Shown: positions 43,551-53,475 of the stretch, piece by piece
Numbering within the stretch: the first letter of the stretch is position 1
Layout of the letters: every line of letters begins with the position of its first letter
Origin: Kineosporiaceae bacterium
GTDB taxonomy: Bacteria > Actinomycetota > Actinomycetes > Actinomycetales > Kineosporiaceae
Assembly (NCBI GenBank): GCA_016794595.1
Contig: JAEUJN010000029.1
Location: 29,181 to 93,180, forward strand
DNA: 64,000 nt
Direction of reading: 5' to 3'
Notes under the pieces: generated by a model
Seen by the model: the letters and a program-made list of their open reading frames with translations, nothing else
What the model was told of the DNA's origin: nothing
Database searches by the model: none
Translations under genes and position numbers: made by a program

Positions 43551-44822
43551 TCAGGCCCCGTCGTCGGCCACCACCGGCATCTCCTCGGTGTCCACTCCCA
43601 CCACGGAGCTCTCGTCCGGCTTGAGCGGGAGCACGCCCTCGACGTAGCTGTGGACCGCCTCCTGCAGGCCCACATCGTGGCCTCGGCGCTCGGACAGGTA
43701 CCACCGGTGCTCGAGGATCTCGTGGTAGAGCTCGGCCTGTTCCAGCTTGCCGGCGAGTTCGCGAGGTACGGCCCGCACCACCAGTTCGAAGCATCGGGTG
43801 AGCCACTCATGGGCCACCAACTCCTCGTCGCCGCCCTGCTGCCCGGTCGATGCGGTGTAGGTGTCCAGGTCGTTGAGCAGCCGCCGGGCCTGGTTCTCCC
43901 CGACGTCCAGGCCGGTCAGGCGCAGGAGGCGGCGTGAGTGGTGCCCGGCGTCCACGACCTTGGGTTCGATGATCACCGAGGTGCCGGTGATGTCGGTGCT
44001 CAGGGTCAGCTCGCCGACGTCGAAGCCCAGCTCGTTGAGCCGGCGGATGCGCGCGTCCACCCGCCACCGCTCGCCCGTCTCGAAGGACTCCGGCCGGGTC
44101 AGTTCGGCCCACAACGAGGTGTAGCGCGAGGTGATCACCTCGATGATGCCGACGGCGTCGTACTGCTCGTCCAGGTGTCCACCGGCCTGCAGGTCCATGA
44201 GCTCGCCGGCGATGTTCATCCCCGCCAACTCGACGTCGTACTCGCGTTGCCCTCGCGAGAGCTGGTCGTGCAGGTCGCCGGTCTCGGCGTCCACCAGGTA
44301 GGCGGCGAAGGCTCCGGCGTCGCGGCGGAACAGGGTGTTGGACAGGGACACGTCGCCCCAGTAGAAGCCAGCCAGGTGAAGCCGCACCAGCAGGACGGCG
44401 AGCGCGTCGACCAGGCGGGTGGCCGTGTCCTCGCGCAGGGCCTGGGAGAACAGCGCGCGGTAGGGCAGCGAGAACTGCAGGTGCCGGGTGATCAGGGCCG
44501 ACTCCAGCGGTTCGCCGTCCGAGTCCCGGCGTCCGCTGACCACGCCCACCGGCTCGACGGCCGGCAGCCCCAGGCGGCGGAGCATGCGCAACAGGTGGTA
44601 CTCGCGGGTGGCCAGCGCGGCGTTGATCTCCTTGACCGCGATCACCGTGCCGGACAGGCGCACGAATCGCACGATGTGCCGGGAGATGCCTCGGGGCAGG
44701 GCGGCGAGCAGGTGGTCGGGCCATTCCTCGAGGGCCTGGTGCCACGGCAGGTCGAGCAGGGCCGGGTCGGACACGGCCGTGATGTGCAGACTCGTGGGGA
44801 CTGCACCGGATGGCGTGGTCAT
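43551..44822 (-). CDS. DUF4032 kinase-fold protein
   Basis: A 423-residue protein. The N-terminal half has a protein-kinase/LPS-kinase-like core: VRLSGTVIAVKEINAALA (possible ATP-lysine), LHLAGFYWGDVSLSNTLFRR (D-x4-N catalytic loop, near residue 173) and YLVDAETGDLHDQLS (metal-binding Asp). The C-terminal half (about 250-400) is the DUF4032 part with GLDVGENQARRLLNDLDTY. Substrate unknown; the resemblance to WaaP/Kdo-kinase folds is from motifs only. The ATG at 44822 is preferred; a longer form extends upstream without a ribosome site. Confidence 0.82.
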   Translation of the reverse strand: MTTPSGAVPTSLHITAVSDPALLDLPWHQALEEWPDHLLAALPRGISRHIVRFVRLSGTVIAVKEINAALATREYHLLRMLRRLGLPAVEPVGVVSGRRDSDGEPLESALITRHLQFSLPYRALFSQALREDTATRLVDALAVLLVRLHLAGFYWGDVSLSNTLFRRDAGAFAAYLVDAETGDLHDQLSRGQREYDVELAGMNIAGELMDLQAGGHLDEQYDAVGIIEVITSRYTSLWAELTRPESFETGERWRVDARIRRLNELGFDVGELTLSTDITGTSVIIEPKVVDAGHHSRRLLRLTGLDVGENQARRLLNDLDTYTASTGQQGGDEELVAHEWLTRCFELVVRAVPRELAGKLEQAELYHEILEHRWYLSERRGHDVGLQEAVHSYVEGVLPLKPDESSVVGVDTEEMPVVADDGA

Positions 44823-44992
44823 CACACTCCATTGTGCCGGGCTTGCAAACGATTTCACAGTCGACGCGGAGGTGGCCGATGGATGGCTGCCCAGGGTGAC
44901 CCAGAGGGTCACAGTGTGGTCGTCCGAGGCCGACCGGGTGACGCAGGGCGGTCAGCTGGCCATCGCCGCGGGAGCGCTGGACACTGGTGGTC

Positions 44993-45166
44993 ATGCCGAC
45001 CCCGCGTCCCTCCACGCGCCGGCGCTCCTTCCCGGTGACCGTCACCCAGTTGCCCATGGTGCGGTGCGCCGAGTGCGGCCGGACCATGGCCCACCGAGCC
45101 GGGGAGGCCAGCGCGGTACTCACCGCCCACTACCAGCAGTCGCATGCCGAGGCCGTCCGGAGCTGA
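44993..45166 (+). CDS. Small zinc-finger-like protein (57 aa)
   Basis: A short gene easily missed. The ATG-initiated frame encodes a basic N-terminus (MPTPRPSTRRRSFPVTVTQL) and a compact C-x2-C ... H-x4-H motif: CAECGRTMAHRAGE followed by AHYQQSHAEA. The Cys pair and His pair could bind one zinc. It is divergent from the DUF4032 gene and 70 bases before the cyclase. Codon usage matches the neighbours. Similar short zinc-finger proteins occur in actinobacteria, to my memory, without known function. Confidence 0.6.
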   Translation: MPTPRPSTRRRSFPVTVTQLPMVRCAECGRTMAHRAGEASAVLTAHYQQSHAEAVRS

Positions 45167-45236
45167 CCCTGCCGATCGCGGGCCGGTGGCACGCGGCGTC
45201 TCAAGCCCCGGACCGTGCACGTCGAGACAGTGACAC

Positions 45237-46441
<1,205 letters not shown>

Positions 46442-46491
46442 GCCCAACCCCCGGCCGGGTCGGTGCCGCCGCGTTCCCGGCAGACAGGGGA

Positions 46492-46526
46492 AAGGCCCCC
46501 GCGGGAACGGAACCCACGGAGGCCTT
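46492..46526 (-). terminator. Terminator of msiK
   Basis: An imperfect hairpin (AAGGCC, CCG and GGG pairings with two mismatches, 7-base loop) is followed on the minus strand by CTTTCCCC. It sits between the convergent cyclase and msiK genes, 13 bases after the msiK stop. Confidence 0.55.
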
Positions 46527-46538
46527 CGCCTGGCCGGG

Positions 46539-47612
46539 TCACGCGCGCAGGCGCTCCCCGGTCTCGACGTCGAACAGGTGCACGTGGTCCGGGGTCGGCG
46601 CGAAGTGCACCGTCTCACCCTTCATCGGCGGACGGCGTCCGTCGGTGCGGGCGATCACCTGCAGGTCGTCCGCACCGATCGCGTGGCCGTAGATGTAGGC
46701 GTCGGCACCGAGTTCCTCGACGACGTCGACCTGCACCGCCAGGCCGTGCTCGGCGATGGTCAGGTCCTCGGGTCGCATGCCCATGGTGACGGTGCTGCCG
46801 CTGGCCTTGCCCAGCACCTCGCGCGCCACCGGGAACACGGTGTCGCCCAGCTTGACCCCGCCGTCCGTGGTCGGCAGGTTCAGCAGGTTCATCGCCGGCG
46901 AGCCGATGAACCCGGCCACGAAGACGTTGCCCGGGTGGTCGTACAGCTCACGCGGGGTGCCCACCTGCTGCAGCAGGCCGTCCTTGAGGACGCAGATCCG
47001 GTCGCCCATGGTCATGGCCTCGGTCTGGTCGTGGGTGACGTAGACCGTGGTGACGCCGAGCTGGCGCTGCAACGAGGCGATCTGGGTGCGGGTCTGGACC
47101 CGCAGCTTGGCGTCCAGGTTCGACAGTGGCTCGTCCATCAGGAACACCTGCGGCTTGCGGACGATCGCGCGGCCCATCGCGACCCGCTGCCGCTGGCCAC
47201 CGGAGAGGGCCTTGGGCTTGCGCTCCAGATAAGGGGTCAGGTCGAGGATCCGGGCGGCCTCCTCGACGCGCGTGCGGATCTGGTCCTTCGGCACCCCGGC
47301 GATCTTCAGGGCGAAGCCCATGTTGTCGGCCACGGTCATGTGCGGGTAGAGCGCGTAGCTCTGGAACACCATCGCGATGTCCCGGTCCTTGGGTGGCACC
47401 TGGGTGACGTCGCGGTCACCGATCAGGATGCGGCCGGCGTTGACATCCTCCAGACCGGCGAGCATGCGCAGCGAGGTGGACTTGCCGCAGCCTGAGGGAC
47501 CGACCAGGACGAGGAACTCCTCGTTGGCGATCTCGAGGTCGAGCGCGTCGACCGAGGGCTTGGTGGCGCCGGGGTAGACCCGGGTGGCCTTGTCGAACGT
47601 GACGGATGCCAT
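46539..47612 (-). CDS. msiK: MsiK/UgpC-type sugar ABC transporter ATPase
   Basis: A 357-residue MalK-type ATPase. Walker [11 protein letters not shown]-loop MVFQSYALYPHMTVADNMGF, signature ALSGGQRQRVAMGRA and Walker B VFLMDEPLSNLDAK are intact. The C-terminal regulatory TOBE domain (about 240-357) contains GMRPEDLTIAEHGLAV and VHFAPTPDHVHLFD. In Streptomyces, one MsiK serves many sugar importers that lack their own ATPase; no permeases are next to it here, which fits. It lies downstream of a GH13 gene. Its leader has two stacked hairpins. Confidence 0.92.
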   Translation of the reverse strand: MASVTFDKATRVYPGATKPSVDALDLEIANEEFLVLVGPSGCGKSTSLRMLAGLEDVNAGRILIGDRDVTQVPPKDRDIAMVFQSYALYPHMTVADNMGFALKIAGVPKDQIRTRVEEAARILDLTPYLERKPKALSGGQRQRVAMGRAIVRKPQVFLMDEPLSNLDAKLRVQTRTQIASLQRQLGVTTVYVTHDQTEAMTMGDRICVLKDGLLQQVGTPRELYDHPGNVFVAGFIGSPAMNLLNLPTTDGGVKLGDTVFPVAREVLGKASGSTVTMGMRPEDLTIAEHGLAVQVDVVEELGADAYIYGHAIGADDLQVIARTDGRRPPMKGETVHFAPTPDHVHLFDVETGERLRA

Positions 47613-47616
47613 GACA

Positions 47617-47648
47617 GGTGAATCCCTTCACCGGCAGGTACGTGCCGG
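47617..47648 (-). ncRNA. Two-hairpin leader upstream of msiK (msiK-motif-like)
   Basis: On the minus strand, CCGGCA-CGTACC-TGCCGG (47648-47631) is directly joined to GGTGAA-GGGA-TTCACC (47632-47617), the two sharing two bases. The second loop holds the GGGA/AAGGGA ribosome site, 4 bases of hairpin and 4 further bases before the ATG at 47612. A conserved 'msiK RNA motif' has been described upstream of actinobacterial msiK genes; this may be one, judged by position and hairpins only. Confidence 0.5.
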
Positions 47649-47695
47649 ACGATCCGAGTGAGAGGGTGCGTGCTGGGTCGATCAGATGAGCGCGT

Positions 47696-49591
47696 TCACA
47701 GCTGGTACACGTGCGCGGTGGGCTGACCGTACGGCAACATCACCGCGCGCTCATCCTCACAGTCCGGCTCCTCGCCTGCAAGGGTTTGCAGCCGATCCGA
47801 CCCACCGATCCCCACTCCGGCCCGGGGCAGCCGCACCGGCCGCCCCCCGCCCCGGTCGAGGTGCACCAGCAGGCGCTGCTCGGGGTGCTCGCGCAGGTAG
47901 GTGATGCTGTGGTCGTCGGCCTGCAGCCAGCGCAGCCCTCCCCGGCGCAACGCGATGTGGCGCCGGCGCAGCCGAAGCCAGAAGCGATAGGCCTCGAGCG
48001 TGGCCCCGTCCACGCCGTCGGCCCGATCCCAGGGCATCGGCGTCCGGCTGTGCTCGCCACTGCACCCGGTCAGGCCCAGCTCGTCTCCCGCGAAGATCAT
48101 CGGGACGCCGGGCAGCGTCGCCTGCAGGGCCAGCCCGAGCAGGTGCCGTTCGCGTCCGGCCGCCGAACCGGTCGGGCGCCCGGAACGCTCACCGCCGACC
48201 ACGGTGCGGAACCGGGCCGTGTCGTGGCTGTCGAGCGGGTTGACCGACCGGGTGAGCGCCGCCCACGGCATCGCGGCGGCGAACCGGCGCATGGTGGCCA
48301 CCATCGCCCCGCCCGGCAGTGAGGGGACCTCGAGTGGCATCCCCAACCAGCTGATCCCGTGTCCCGGCACGGTCAGCCACGCCCACACCGGACGGGTGAA
48401 CGCGGAGTAGTTCATCGTCCCGTGCCAGCCGAGGGCAGCCAGGTCGGCCGAGGCGTCGTGGCCGTGCTCGGCCAGCAGCCAGCGGGAGGCGCCGTCCGCG
48501 GCGTCCTGCTCGGCCATCGCCGCGCGCACCGCCCGGGCCACCTCGTGGGCACGGTCGTGCGCCCCGTGGCGCCCGGTCATGTTGGCCACGTCGATCCGCC
48601 ACCCGTCCAGCGCCACCGGGGGGCTCAGCCATCGCCGCACCGTCGAGCCCGGGCCGTCGATCAGGCGACGGCGCAGTTCGGGGGAGGAGTGGTCGAGCTT
48701 GGGCAGGCTGGGGACGTCGAGCCAGGAGGCGTAGGCGTTCGGGTGCTCGCTGAAGGAGTAGAACCCCGCCTCCGTCGACGCGGCATCCGCCTGTGCCGCC
48801 CGGAACCACTCGTGACCGACCCCGGTGTGGTTGGTGGTCAGGTCCCCCAGTACCCGGATCCCTCGCGCATGGGCCGCCCGGACCAGGTGCGCCAGGGCGT
48901 CGTCCCCGCCGAGCAGCGGGTCGACCCGGTCGAAGGTGACGGCGTCGTACCGATGATTCGAGCGCCCCTCGAAGAACGGGGTCAGGTAGAGCACATCGGC
49001 CCCGAGCCCGGCGACGTGGTCGAGGCGCTCGGCGATCCCGGCCAGATCGCCGCCGAACACCTGACGACCGGTCAGCGGTCCGTGGGCTGCGGGCTCGGCT
49101 TCCCAGGCTGTCGGCACGGCCCACTCGGGCAGGGCGCGGGCGGGCGCCGTGCTGCTCGGTGAGGTACCCGAGGAGCGGGCGAACCGGTCCGGGAAGACCT
49201 GGTAGGCCACGGCGTCCGGGGCCCAGGCGGGGATCGCGGGGTCGGCAATCAGCCGGAAGTCGTGGGCGTCGGTGACGTCCTGGAGGTGCCGTCCGGTGCC
49301 ATTGAGCCAGGCATAGGAGCCGTCGGCGCCGTCCAGCAGGAACCGGTAGGAGGCGATCGGGTTCCGGACGGAGACCTCGGCCACCCACCAGGCCGCCGTC
49401 TCGTCCTCTCGGTCGAGCCGGGCCGTGCTGATCAGCGGCTCGCCGTCGCAGAGCACCCGCAGCACCACCTGCCGGGCCCGGTGGGCGTGCGGGATCCGGA
49501 CCCGGACGGGGACCAGGTCACCCAGAGCCGGGGTGGAGTCGTCGCAGTAGGTCGCGGAGGGATCATGATGGGGTTCGTCGAGCCAGTGCAC
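47696..49591 (-). CDS. Glycoside hydrolase family 13 (maltodextrin glucosidase/neopullulanase type)
   Basis: A 631-residue enzyme from the GTG at 49591, with a GAGGGAGA site. An N-terminal beta-sandwich (about 1-120, LNGTGRHLQDVTDAHDFRLI) precedes the barrel, as in MalZ/neopullulanase. Conserved regions: AYQVFPDRFARS, LGDLTTNHTGVGHEW, DGWRIDVANMTG (catalytic Asp), WLLAEHGHDAS (acid Glu) and NPLDSHDTARFRT (transition-state Asp). It hydrolyses alpha-glucans or maltodextrins in the cytoplasm and fits the sugar ATPase downstream. The longer frame reaching 49954 is an artefact overlapping the DedA gene. Confidence 0.88.
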   Translation of the reverse strand: MHWLDEPHHDPSATYCDDSTPALGDLVPVRVRIPHAHRARQVVLRVLCDGEPLISTARLDREDETAAWWVAEVSVRNPIASYRFLLDGADGSYAWLNGTGRHLQDVTDAHDFRLIADPAIPAWAPDAVAYQVFPDRFARSSGTSPSSTAPARALPEWAVPTAWEAEPAAHGPLTGRQVFGGDLAGIAERLDHVAGLGADVLYLTPFFEGRSNHRYDAVTFDRVDPLLGGDDALAHLVRAAHARGIRVLGDLTTNHTGVGHEWFRAAQADAASTEAGFYSFSEHPNAYASWLDVPSLPKLDHSSPELRRRLIDGPGSTVRRWLSPPVALDGWRIDVANMTGRHGAHDRAHEVARAVRAAMAEQDAADGASRWLLAEHGHDASADLAALGWHGTMNYSAFTRPVWAWLTVPGHGISWLGMPLEVPSLPGGAMVATMRRFAAAMPWAALTRSVNPLDSHDTARFRTVVGGERSGRPTGSAAGRERHLLGLALQATLPGVPMIFAGDELGLTGCSGEHSRTPMPWDRADGVDGATLEAYRFWLRLRRRHIALRRGGLRWLQADDHSITYLREHPEQRLLVHLDRGGGRPVRLPRAGVGIGGSDRLQTLAGEEPDCEDERAVMLPYGQPTAHVYQL

Positions 49592-49593
49592 GG

Positions 49594-50280
49594 CTATCTC
49601 CCTCGCGCGGCGCCCACGCGCCGACCCGTCACCTGCCGAACCCACCTGGTGGTGATCACCAGGACGGCGACCGCCAGTGCCCCGGCCAGCAGGGCTCGGG
49701 CGGCGGTGTGCCCTGCCACCGCGGCCACGGCCGTCTGCCAGGCGGCCCACCCGATCGTGGAGTAGATCGCCGCCCAGGCCAGAGCGCCGGGGATCTGGGC
49801 CAGCGTGAACACCCGCCACGGCATCTGCATCACCCCGGCCGCCGCGAAGATCAGGGTCTGCACCCCCACCGTCAGGTAGGCCAGCGGGACGGCGGCCACC
49901 CCCCACCGTCGCAGGGCGCCTGCGCCCCGGGCGACCGAGGGTCCGGCCAGCCATCGGGCCAGCGCGGCACGCCGCGAGCCGGGCGACCGGCCCTCGGACC
50001 GCTCCAGGGCACGGCCCGTGTGTCGGCCGGCGAGCGCCGCCAGGAAGTACGTGCCCTGGCCCCGGGCCATCGACAGCACGAAGAGAAAACCGAAGACCAC
50101 ACCGAGGGGCAGGTCTCGCAGGAACGCGGGCAGGTCGACTCTCCTCGGGACGGACCGGGACTGGGCTGGGACGCCCCCCGGGGGATCGGGCGGGGTCCGC
50201 GGGGTGCCGCCGACCCTGGACAGACTGTACGACGCGGCGTTCCCCGACGACCTGTCACCACGACTTCGACGTGAGCACAC
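49594..50280 (-). CDS. DedA/VTT-domain membrane protein
   Basis: A protein of up to 228 residues with membrane helices LGVVFGFLFVLSMARGQGTY, AVPLAYLTVGVQTLIFAAAG, LAQIPGALAWAAIYSTIGWA and ARALLAGALAVAVLVITTRW. The RGQGTYFLAALAGRH segment and the Pro in ALAGRHTG...LTVG resemble the DedA/SNARE-associated family. DedA proteins affect lipid and membrane homeostasis. The first ~45 residues are low in complexity and the true start is uncertain; a downstream non-ATG start is possible. The stop is 2 bases before the GH13 GTG. Confidence 0.7.
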   Translation of the reverse strand: MCSRRSRGDRSSGNAASYSLSRVGGTPRTPPDPPGGVPAQSRSVPRRVDLPAFLRDLPLGVVFGFLFVLSMARGQGTYFLAALAGRHTGRALERSEGRSPGSRRAALARWLAGPSVARGAGALRRWGVAAVPLAYLTVGVQTLIFAAAGVMQMPWRVFTLAQIPGALAWAAIYSTIGWAAWQTAVAAVAGHTAARALLAGALAVAVLVITTRWVRQVTGRRVGAARGR

Positions 50281-50432
50281 CCCGCCTGAACTGGCACAAC
50301 GTGACCGAGCCGCCAGACTCGGGTGACCGGAGGGTTTCTCAGTCGGCCCGTGCCGGATACCGTCGAAGTCACCCCGGGATCCTCCGGGGCCTCGGGATCG
50401 TGGCGTGCGCGCCGTTCGTGGAGGTGTCAGAC

Positions 50433-50861
50433 ATGCGGATCACCGATGTTCTCCGGGGCAAGGGCACCGAGGTGGCCACCATCGCCCCGAGCCAGACCGT
50501 CCGGGCCCTGATCGATGCGTTGGCCGAGCACAAGGTGGGCGCGCTCGTGGTCTCGCACGACGGCCGCAGCGTGGTCGGGATCGTCAGCGAGCGGGACGTC
50601 GTCCGGCACCTGCAGAAGGCCGGTGCGGGGCTGCTCGATCAGCCGGTCAGCTCGATCATGACCTCGGAGGTGCACACCTGTGCCCCCGACACCAAGGTCG
50701 ACGCCCTGATGGTGCTCATGACCGAGCGGCGGATCCGTCACGTCCCGGTCCTGACCGACGGCCAGATGACCGGGATCGTCAGCATCGGGGACATCGTCAA
50801 GCACCGCATCGGTGACCTCGAGGTCGAGCGCGATCACCTGACGGCCTACATCACCGGCTGA
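50433..50861 (+). CDS. CBS-pair domain protein
   Basis: A 142-residue protein consisting of two CBS motifs: VATIAPSQTVRALIDALAEH with GIVSERDVVRHL, and TCAPDTKVDALMVLMTERRI with HVPVLTDGQMTGIVSIGDIV. CBS pairs bind adenosine nucleotides and act as energy or redox sensors; stand-alone forms exist in many actinobacteria. The ATG follows GTGGAGGTG. The effector is unknown. Confidence 0.9.
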   Translation: MRITDVLRGKGTEVATIAPSQTVRALIDALAEHKVGALVVSHDGRSVVGIVSERDVVRHLQKAGAGLLDQPVSSIMTSEVHTCAPDTKVDALMVLMTERRIRHVPVLTDGQMTGIVSIGDIVKHRIGDLEVERDHLTAYITG

Positions 50862-50916
50862 CCGCCGCTGGTCTGCCTGTGGCCCGTTCGGGAGTCGTCG
50901 GCGCTGCTGGATCGTT

Positions 50917-52833
50917 GTGCCCGGCGTGAACAGGGGCGATCCGTCGGCTGACTCGGTCGGGGTGCGCGTCGGCCCGTACCGGCTGATCGGCACCCTGGGT
51001 GAGGGCGGAATGGGCGTCGTCCACCTCGGCCTGGATCCGGCCGGCCGGGCCGTCGCGGTCAAGGTGCTGCGCCCGCACGTGGCCGCCGATGCCGTCGCCA
51101 GGCGCCGGTTGGGTCGTGAGGTGGACACCTTGCGCCGGGTCCGTCACCCGCACGTGGCCGAGGTGATCGACTGCGACCTGGACGGCCCGGTCCCGTACCT
51201 GGTCACGGCGTTCGTGCCGGCCCGCACCCTGCACCAACAGGTCGCCGACCACGGGCCGCCGCCGGTGACCTACGCCGCCCAGTTGGGTCGGCAGCTGATC
51301 GGGGCGTTGCGCTCGATCCATGCTGCAGGGGTCGTGCACCGGGATGTGAAGCCGGCCAACGTGCTGCTGCTGGACGACGCCCCCGTGCTGATCGACTTCG
51401 GGATCGCCCACCTGGTCGACGAGTCCCGGATCACCTCGACCGGCCTGATCATGGGAACCCCCGGGTACCTGTCGCCAGAGGTGATCGACGGTCAGCACAT
51501 CACCCCGGCCACCGACTGGTGGGGATGGGGAGCGACCATGGCGTTCGCGGTCACCGGTCGGCCGCCGTTCGGCACCGGTCCGGCGACCGTGGTGATCGAC
51601 CGGGTGCGCCGGGGCGAGGCGGACCTCCAGGGGATCGACGGCCGGTTGGCGCGCGTGCTGGCGATGGCGTTGAACGTGAACCCGCTCTGGCGCGGAACCC
51701 CCGAGATGCTCCTGTCGGGGCTGGCCGAGATCGAACCGTGGCGGCCTGGTGGGCGCCCGTTGTCGCCGGCCCTGAGCCCGGATCAGGTGCGCACCGCGCC
51801 GATCGTGAGTGCCCGGACCGAGGTCACCGAGCCGCTCGGGTCACCCCCGCCGGCTCCCGGACGGCGAGGTCTCACCACGCCGCTGCCGGCACCCGTGGGA
51901 TCGCCGATGCCCGTGTTGTCACCGATGCCCGTGTTGACACCGATACCCGTTCCCGGCCCGCCGGCGCCTGCCCCCGGGCCACGAGTCGAGCAGGGACCGC
52001 CCCGTCGGGTGGAGACCGCCGTCCTGCCCGAGACGCACTCCCCACCGGTGGTCGGCGGGGGCCCGCGGGTGCTGCCGGCCACGCCCCGTTCGCCAGGTGC
52101 CCTGCTGGCCCTGGCCCTGGCCGCACTCGCCGCGACCGCGGCGGTCGCCCCGGGGCTGGTGCTGGTCGGCTCGCTGCTCTGGGCGCTGTTCGCCCGGGTC
52201 ACCGATCGCACGGTGACGGCGCAGCTGCACCGGCGGCACGAGTCGGGTGGGTCGCCGTCCTCGCACGAGCGGTCGGCGGCGGCGCTGGCCCTGCCCTGGC
52301 GGACCGTGTCGGCCGTGCCGAGGACGGTGTTCGCCGCGCTGCTCCCGGTGACCATGGCCGTGAGCACGGCGTTCGTGGCCGGAGCCGCTGCCTCCCCGGG
52401 GGCACCGCGGCCGGGCGCGGCGCCGTCCCTGGTGGCGGGCACCCTGGTGGGCTGGTTCACCGCCTGGTGGGGGCCGGGCGGCGCAGCCATGCGGCGGGGT
52501 TCCCGGGCGGCGGCCCGAGCGGTCGGCCGCCGCCGGGTGCTGCACCGCACGGTTGTGATCACGCTGAGCCTGCTGCTGGTGGCTGCGCTGGTGACGGCGG
52601 CCGGCGGGTCCTCACCCGACTGGAAGCCGGTCGATCGAGCGGCCCAGGGGCTGGCAGAGGGAGTCAGCCGGCGGGTGAGCAGCGGGCTGGAGGCGGCCGG
52701 GCAGTGGGTGCCGGAGCTACCCGGCATGCCCCAGGTGCCCGAGGTGAACCTGCCCGAGCTGCCGCAGATCACCCTGCCCGAGATCACCCTGCCGGACATC
52801 ACGCTGCCGGACGTGGCCCTGTCCCTCCGCTGA
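50917..52833 (+). CDS. Membrane-bound serine/threonine protein kinase
   Basis: A 638-residue Hanks-type kinase. P-loop LGEGGMGVVHLG near residue 27, catalytic Lys49 (VAVKVL), HRDVKPANVLL near 143, DFGIAHLVDE near 163 and GTPGYLSPEVI. A Pro-rich linker (about 300-385) leads to hydrophobic segments near 395-425, 465-495 and 545-565, an unusual multi-span C-terminus without PASTA repeats. The extreme C-terminus has Leu-Pro repeats (PELPQITLPEITLPDITLPD). The start is GTG at 50917 or 50926. Substrates are unknown. Confidence 0.9.
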   Translation: MPGVNRGDPSADSVGVRVGPYRLIGTLGEGGMGVVHLGLDPAGRAVAVKVLRPHVAADAVARRRLGREVDTLRRVRHPHVAEVIDCDLDGPVPYLVTAFVPARTLHQQVADHGPPPVTYAAQLGRQLIGALRSIHAAGVVHRDVKPANVLLLDDAPVLIDFGIAHLVDESRITSTGLIMGTPGYLSPEVIDGQHITPATDWWGWGATMAFAVTGRPPFGTGPATVVIDRVRRGEADLQGIDGRLARVLAMALNVNPLWRGTPEMLLSGLAEIEPWRPGGRPLSPALSPDQVRTAPIVSARTEVTEPLGSPPPAPGRRGLTTPLPAPVGSPMPVLSPMPVLTPIPVPGPPAPAPGPRVEQGPPRRVETAVLPETHSPPVVGGGPRVLPATPRSPGALLALALAALAATAAVAPGLVLVGSLLWALFARVTDRTVTAQLHRRHESGGSPSSHERSAAALALPWRTVSAVPRTVFAALLPVTMAVSTAFVAGAAASPGAPRPGAAPSLVAGTLVGWFTAWWGPGGAAMRRGSRAAARAVGRRRVLHRTVVITLSLLLVAALVTAAGGSSPDWKPVDRAAQGLAEGVSRRVSSGLEAAGQWVPELPGMPQVPEVNLPELPQITLPEITLPDITLPDVALSLR

Positions 52834-52866
52834 CCTGCAGCGGCGTTCGGGTCCGGGCGGAGGTGC

Positions 52867-53331
52867 TCAATCCAGGCAGAACTCATTGCCCTCGGGATCG
52901 GCCATCACGAGGAAGCCGGACTCCATCGGCGGTGCCGGCTCCACGCGACGCAGCCTGGTTGCCCCCAGCCTCACGAGCCGGGCGCACTCGGCCTCCAGGG
53001 CCTCCATGCGCTCGTCCCCGTGCAGCCCGGGGGCCGCCCGGACGTCGAGGTGCACGCGGTTCTTGACGACCTTGCCCTCCGGCACCTGTTGAAAGAACAG
53101 CCGGGGGCCGTGACCCTCGGGATCCTCGACCGCCGATCGTGAGTTGCGCTGTTCCTCCGGCACGCCGATACCGGCGAGGAAGTCGTCCCACGCGGCCAGG
53201 GGGTCCGCTCCCGGGGCCAACTCCACGCCCGGAGGCCCGGGCAGGACGTACCCCAGGGTGTCCCTCCAGAAGAGGGACAGCGCACGGGGATCGCGCGCAT
53301 CGAAGGTGATCTGGAGTTGCCGGCTCATCAC
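52867..53331 (-). CDS. VOC (glyoxalase/bleomycin resistance) family protein
   Basis: A 154-residue protein of the glyoxalase superfamily. LQITFDARDPRALSLFWRDT opens the first beta-alpha-beta-beta-beta module; LFFQQVPEGKVVKNRVHLDV starts the second with His, and FLVMADPEGNEFCLD ends it with the metal Glu. The metal pattern appears at least partly conserved. Function unknown; it may be a dioxygenase, glyoxalase or binding protein. Confidence 0.87.
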   Translation of the reverse strand: MMSRQLQITFDARDPRALSLFWRDTLGYVLPGPPGVELAPGADPLAAWDDFLAGIGVPEEQRNSRSAVEDPEGHGPRLFFQQVPEGKVVKNRVHLDVRAAPGLHGDERMEALEAECARLVRLGATRLRRVEPAPPMESGFLVMADPEGNEFCLD

Positions 53332-53475
53332 TACCCCGTCCTCGTCGGCGTCCCCTGCAAGGGCTGCCCATCGTCCGTGAGACCCACTCTGGCACTCGCG
53401 AGCGACAGTTTCGTCAACCTGCCCTCGGGACGGCTGCAGGGCAGTGCCCGCGACGGGCGGGAGCGGAGCGCCCGA

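Noticed and set aside
49592..49954. N-terminal extension of the GH13 gene to 49954
   Set aside because: The extra codons are out-of-frame translation of the DedA gene. A good ribosome site precedes the GTG at 49591.
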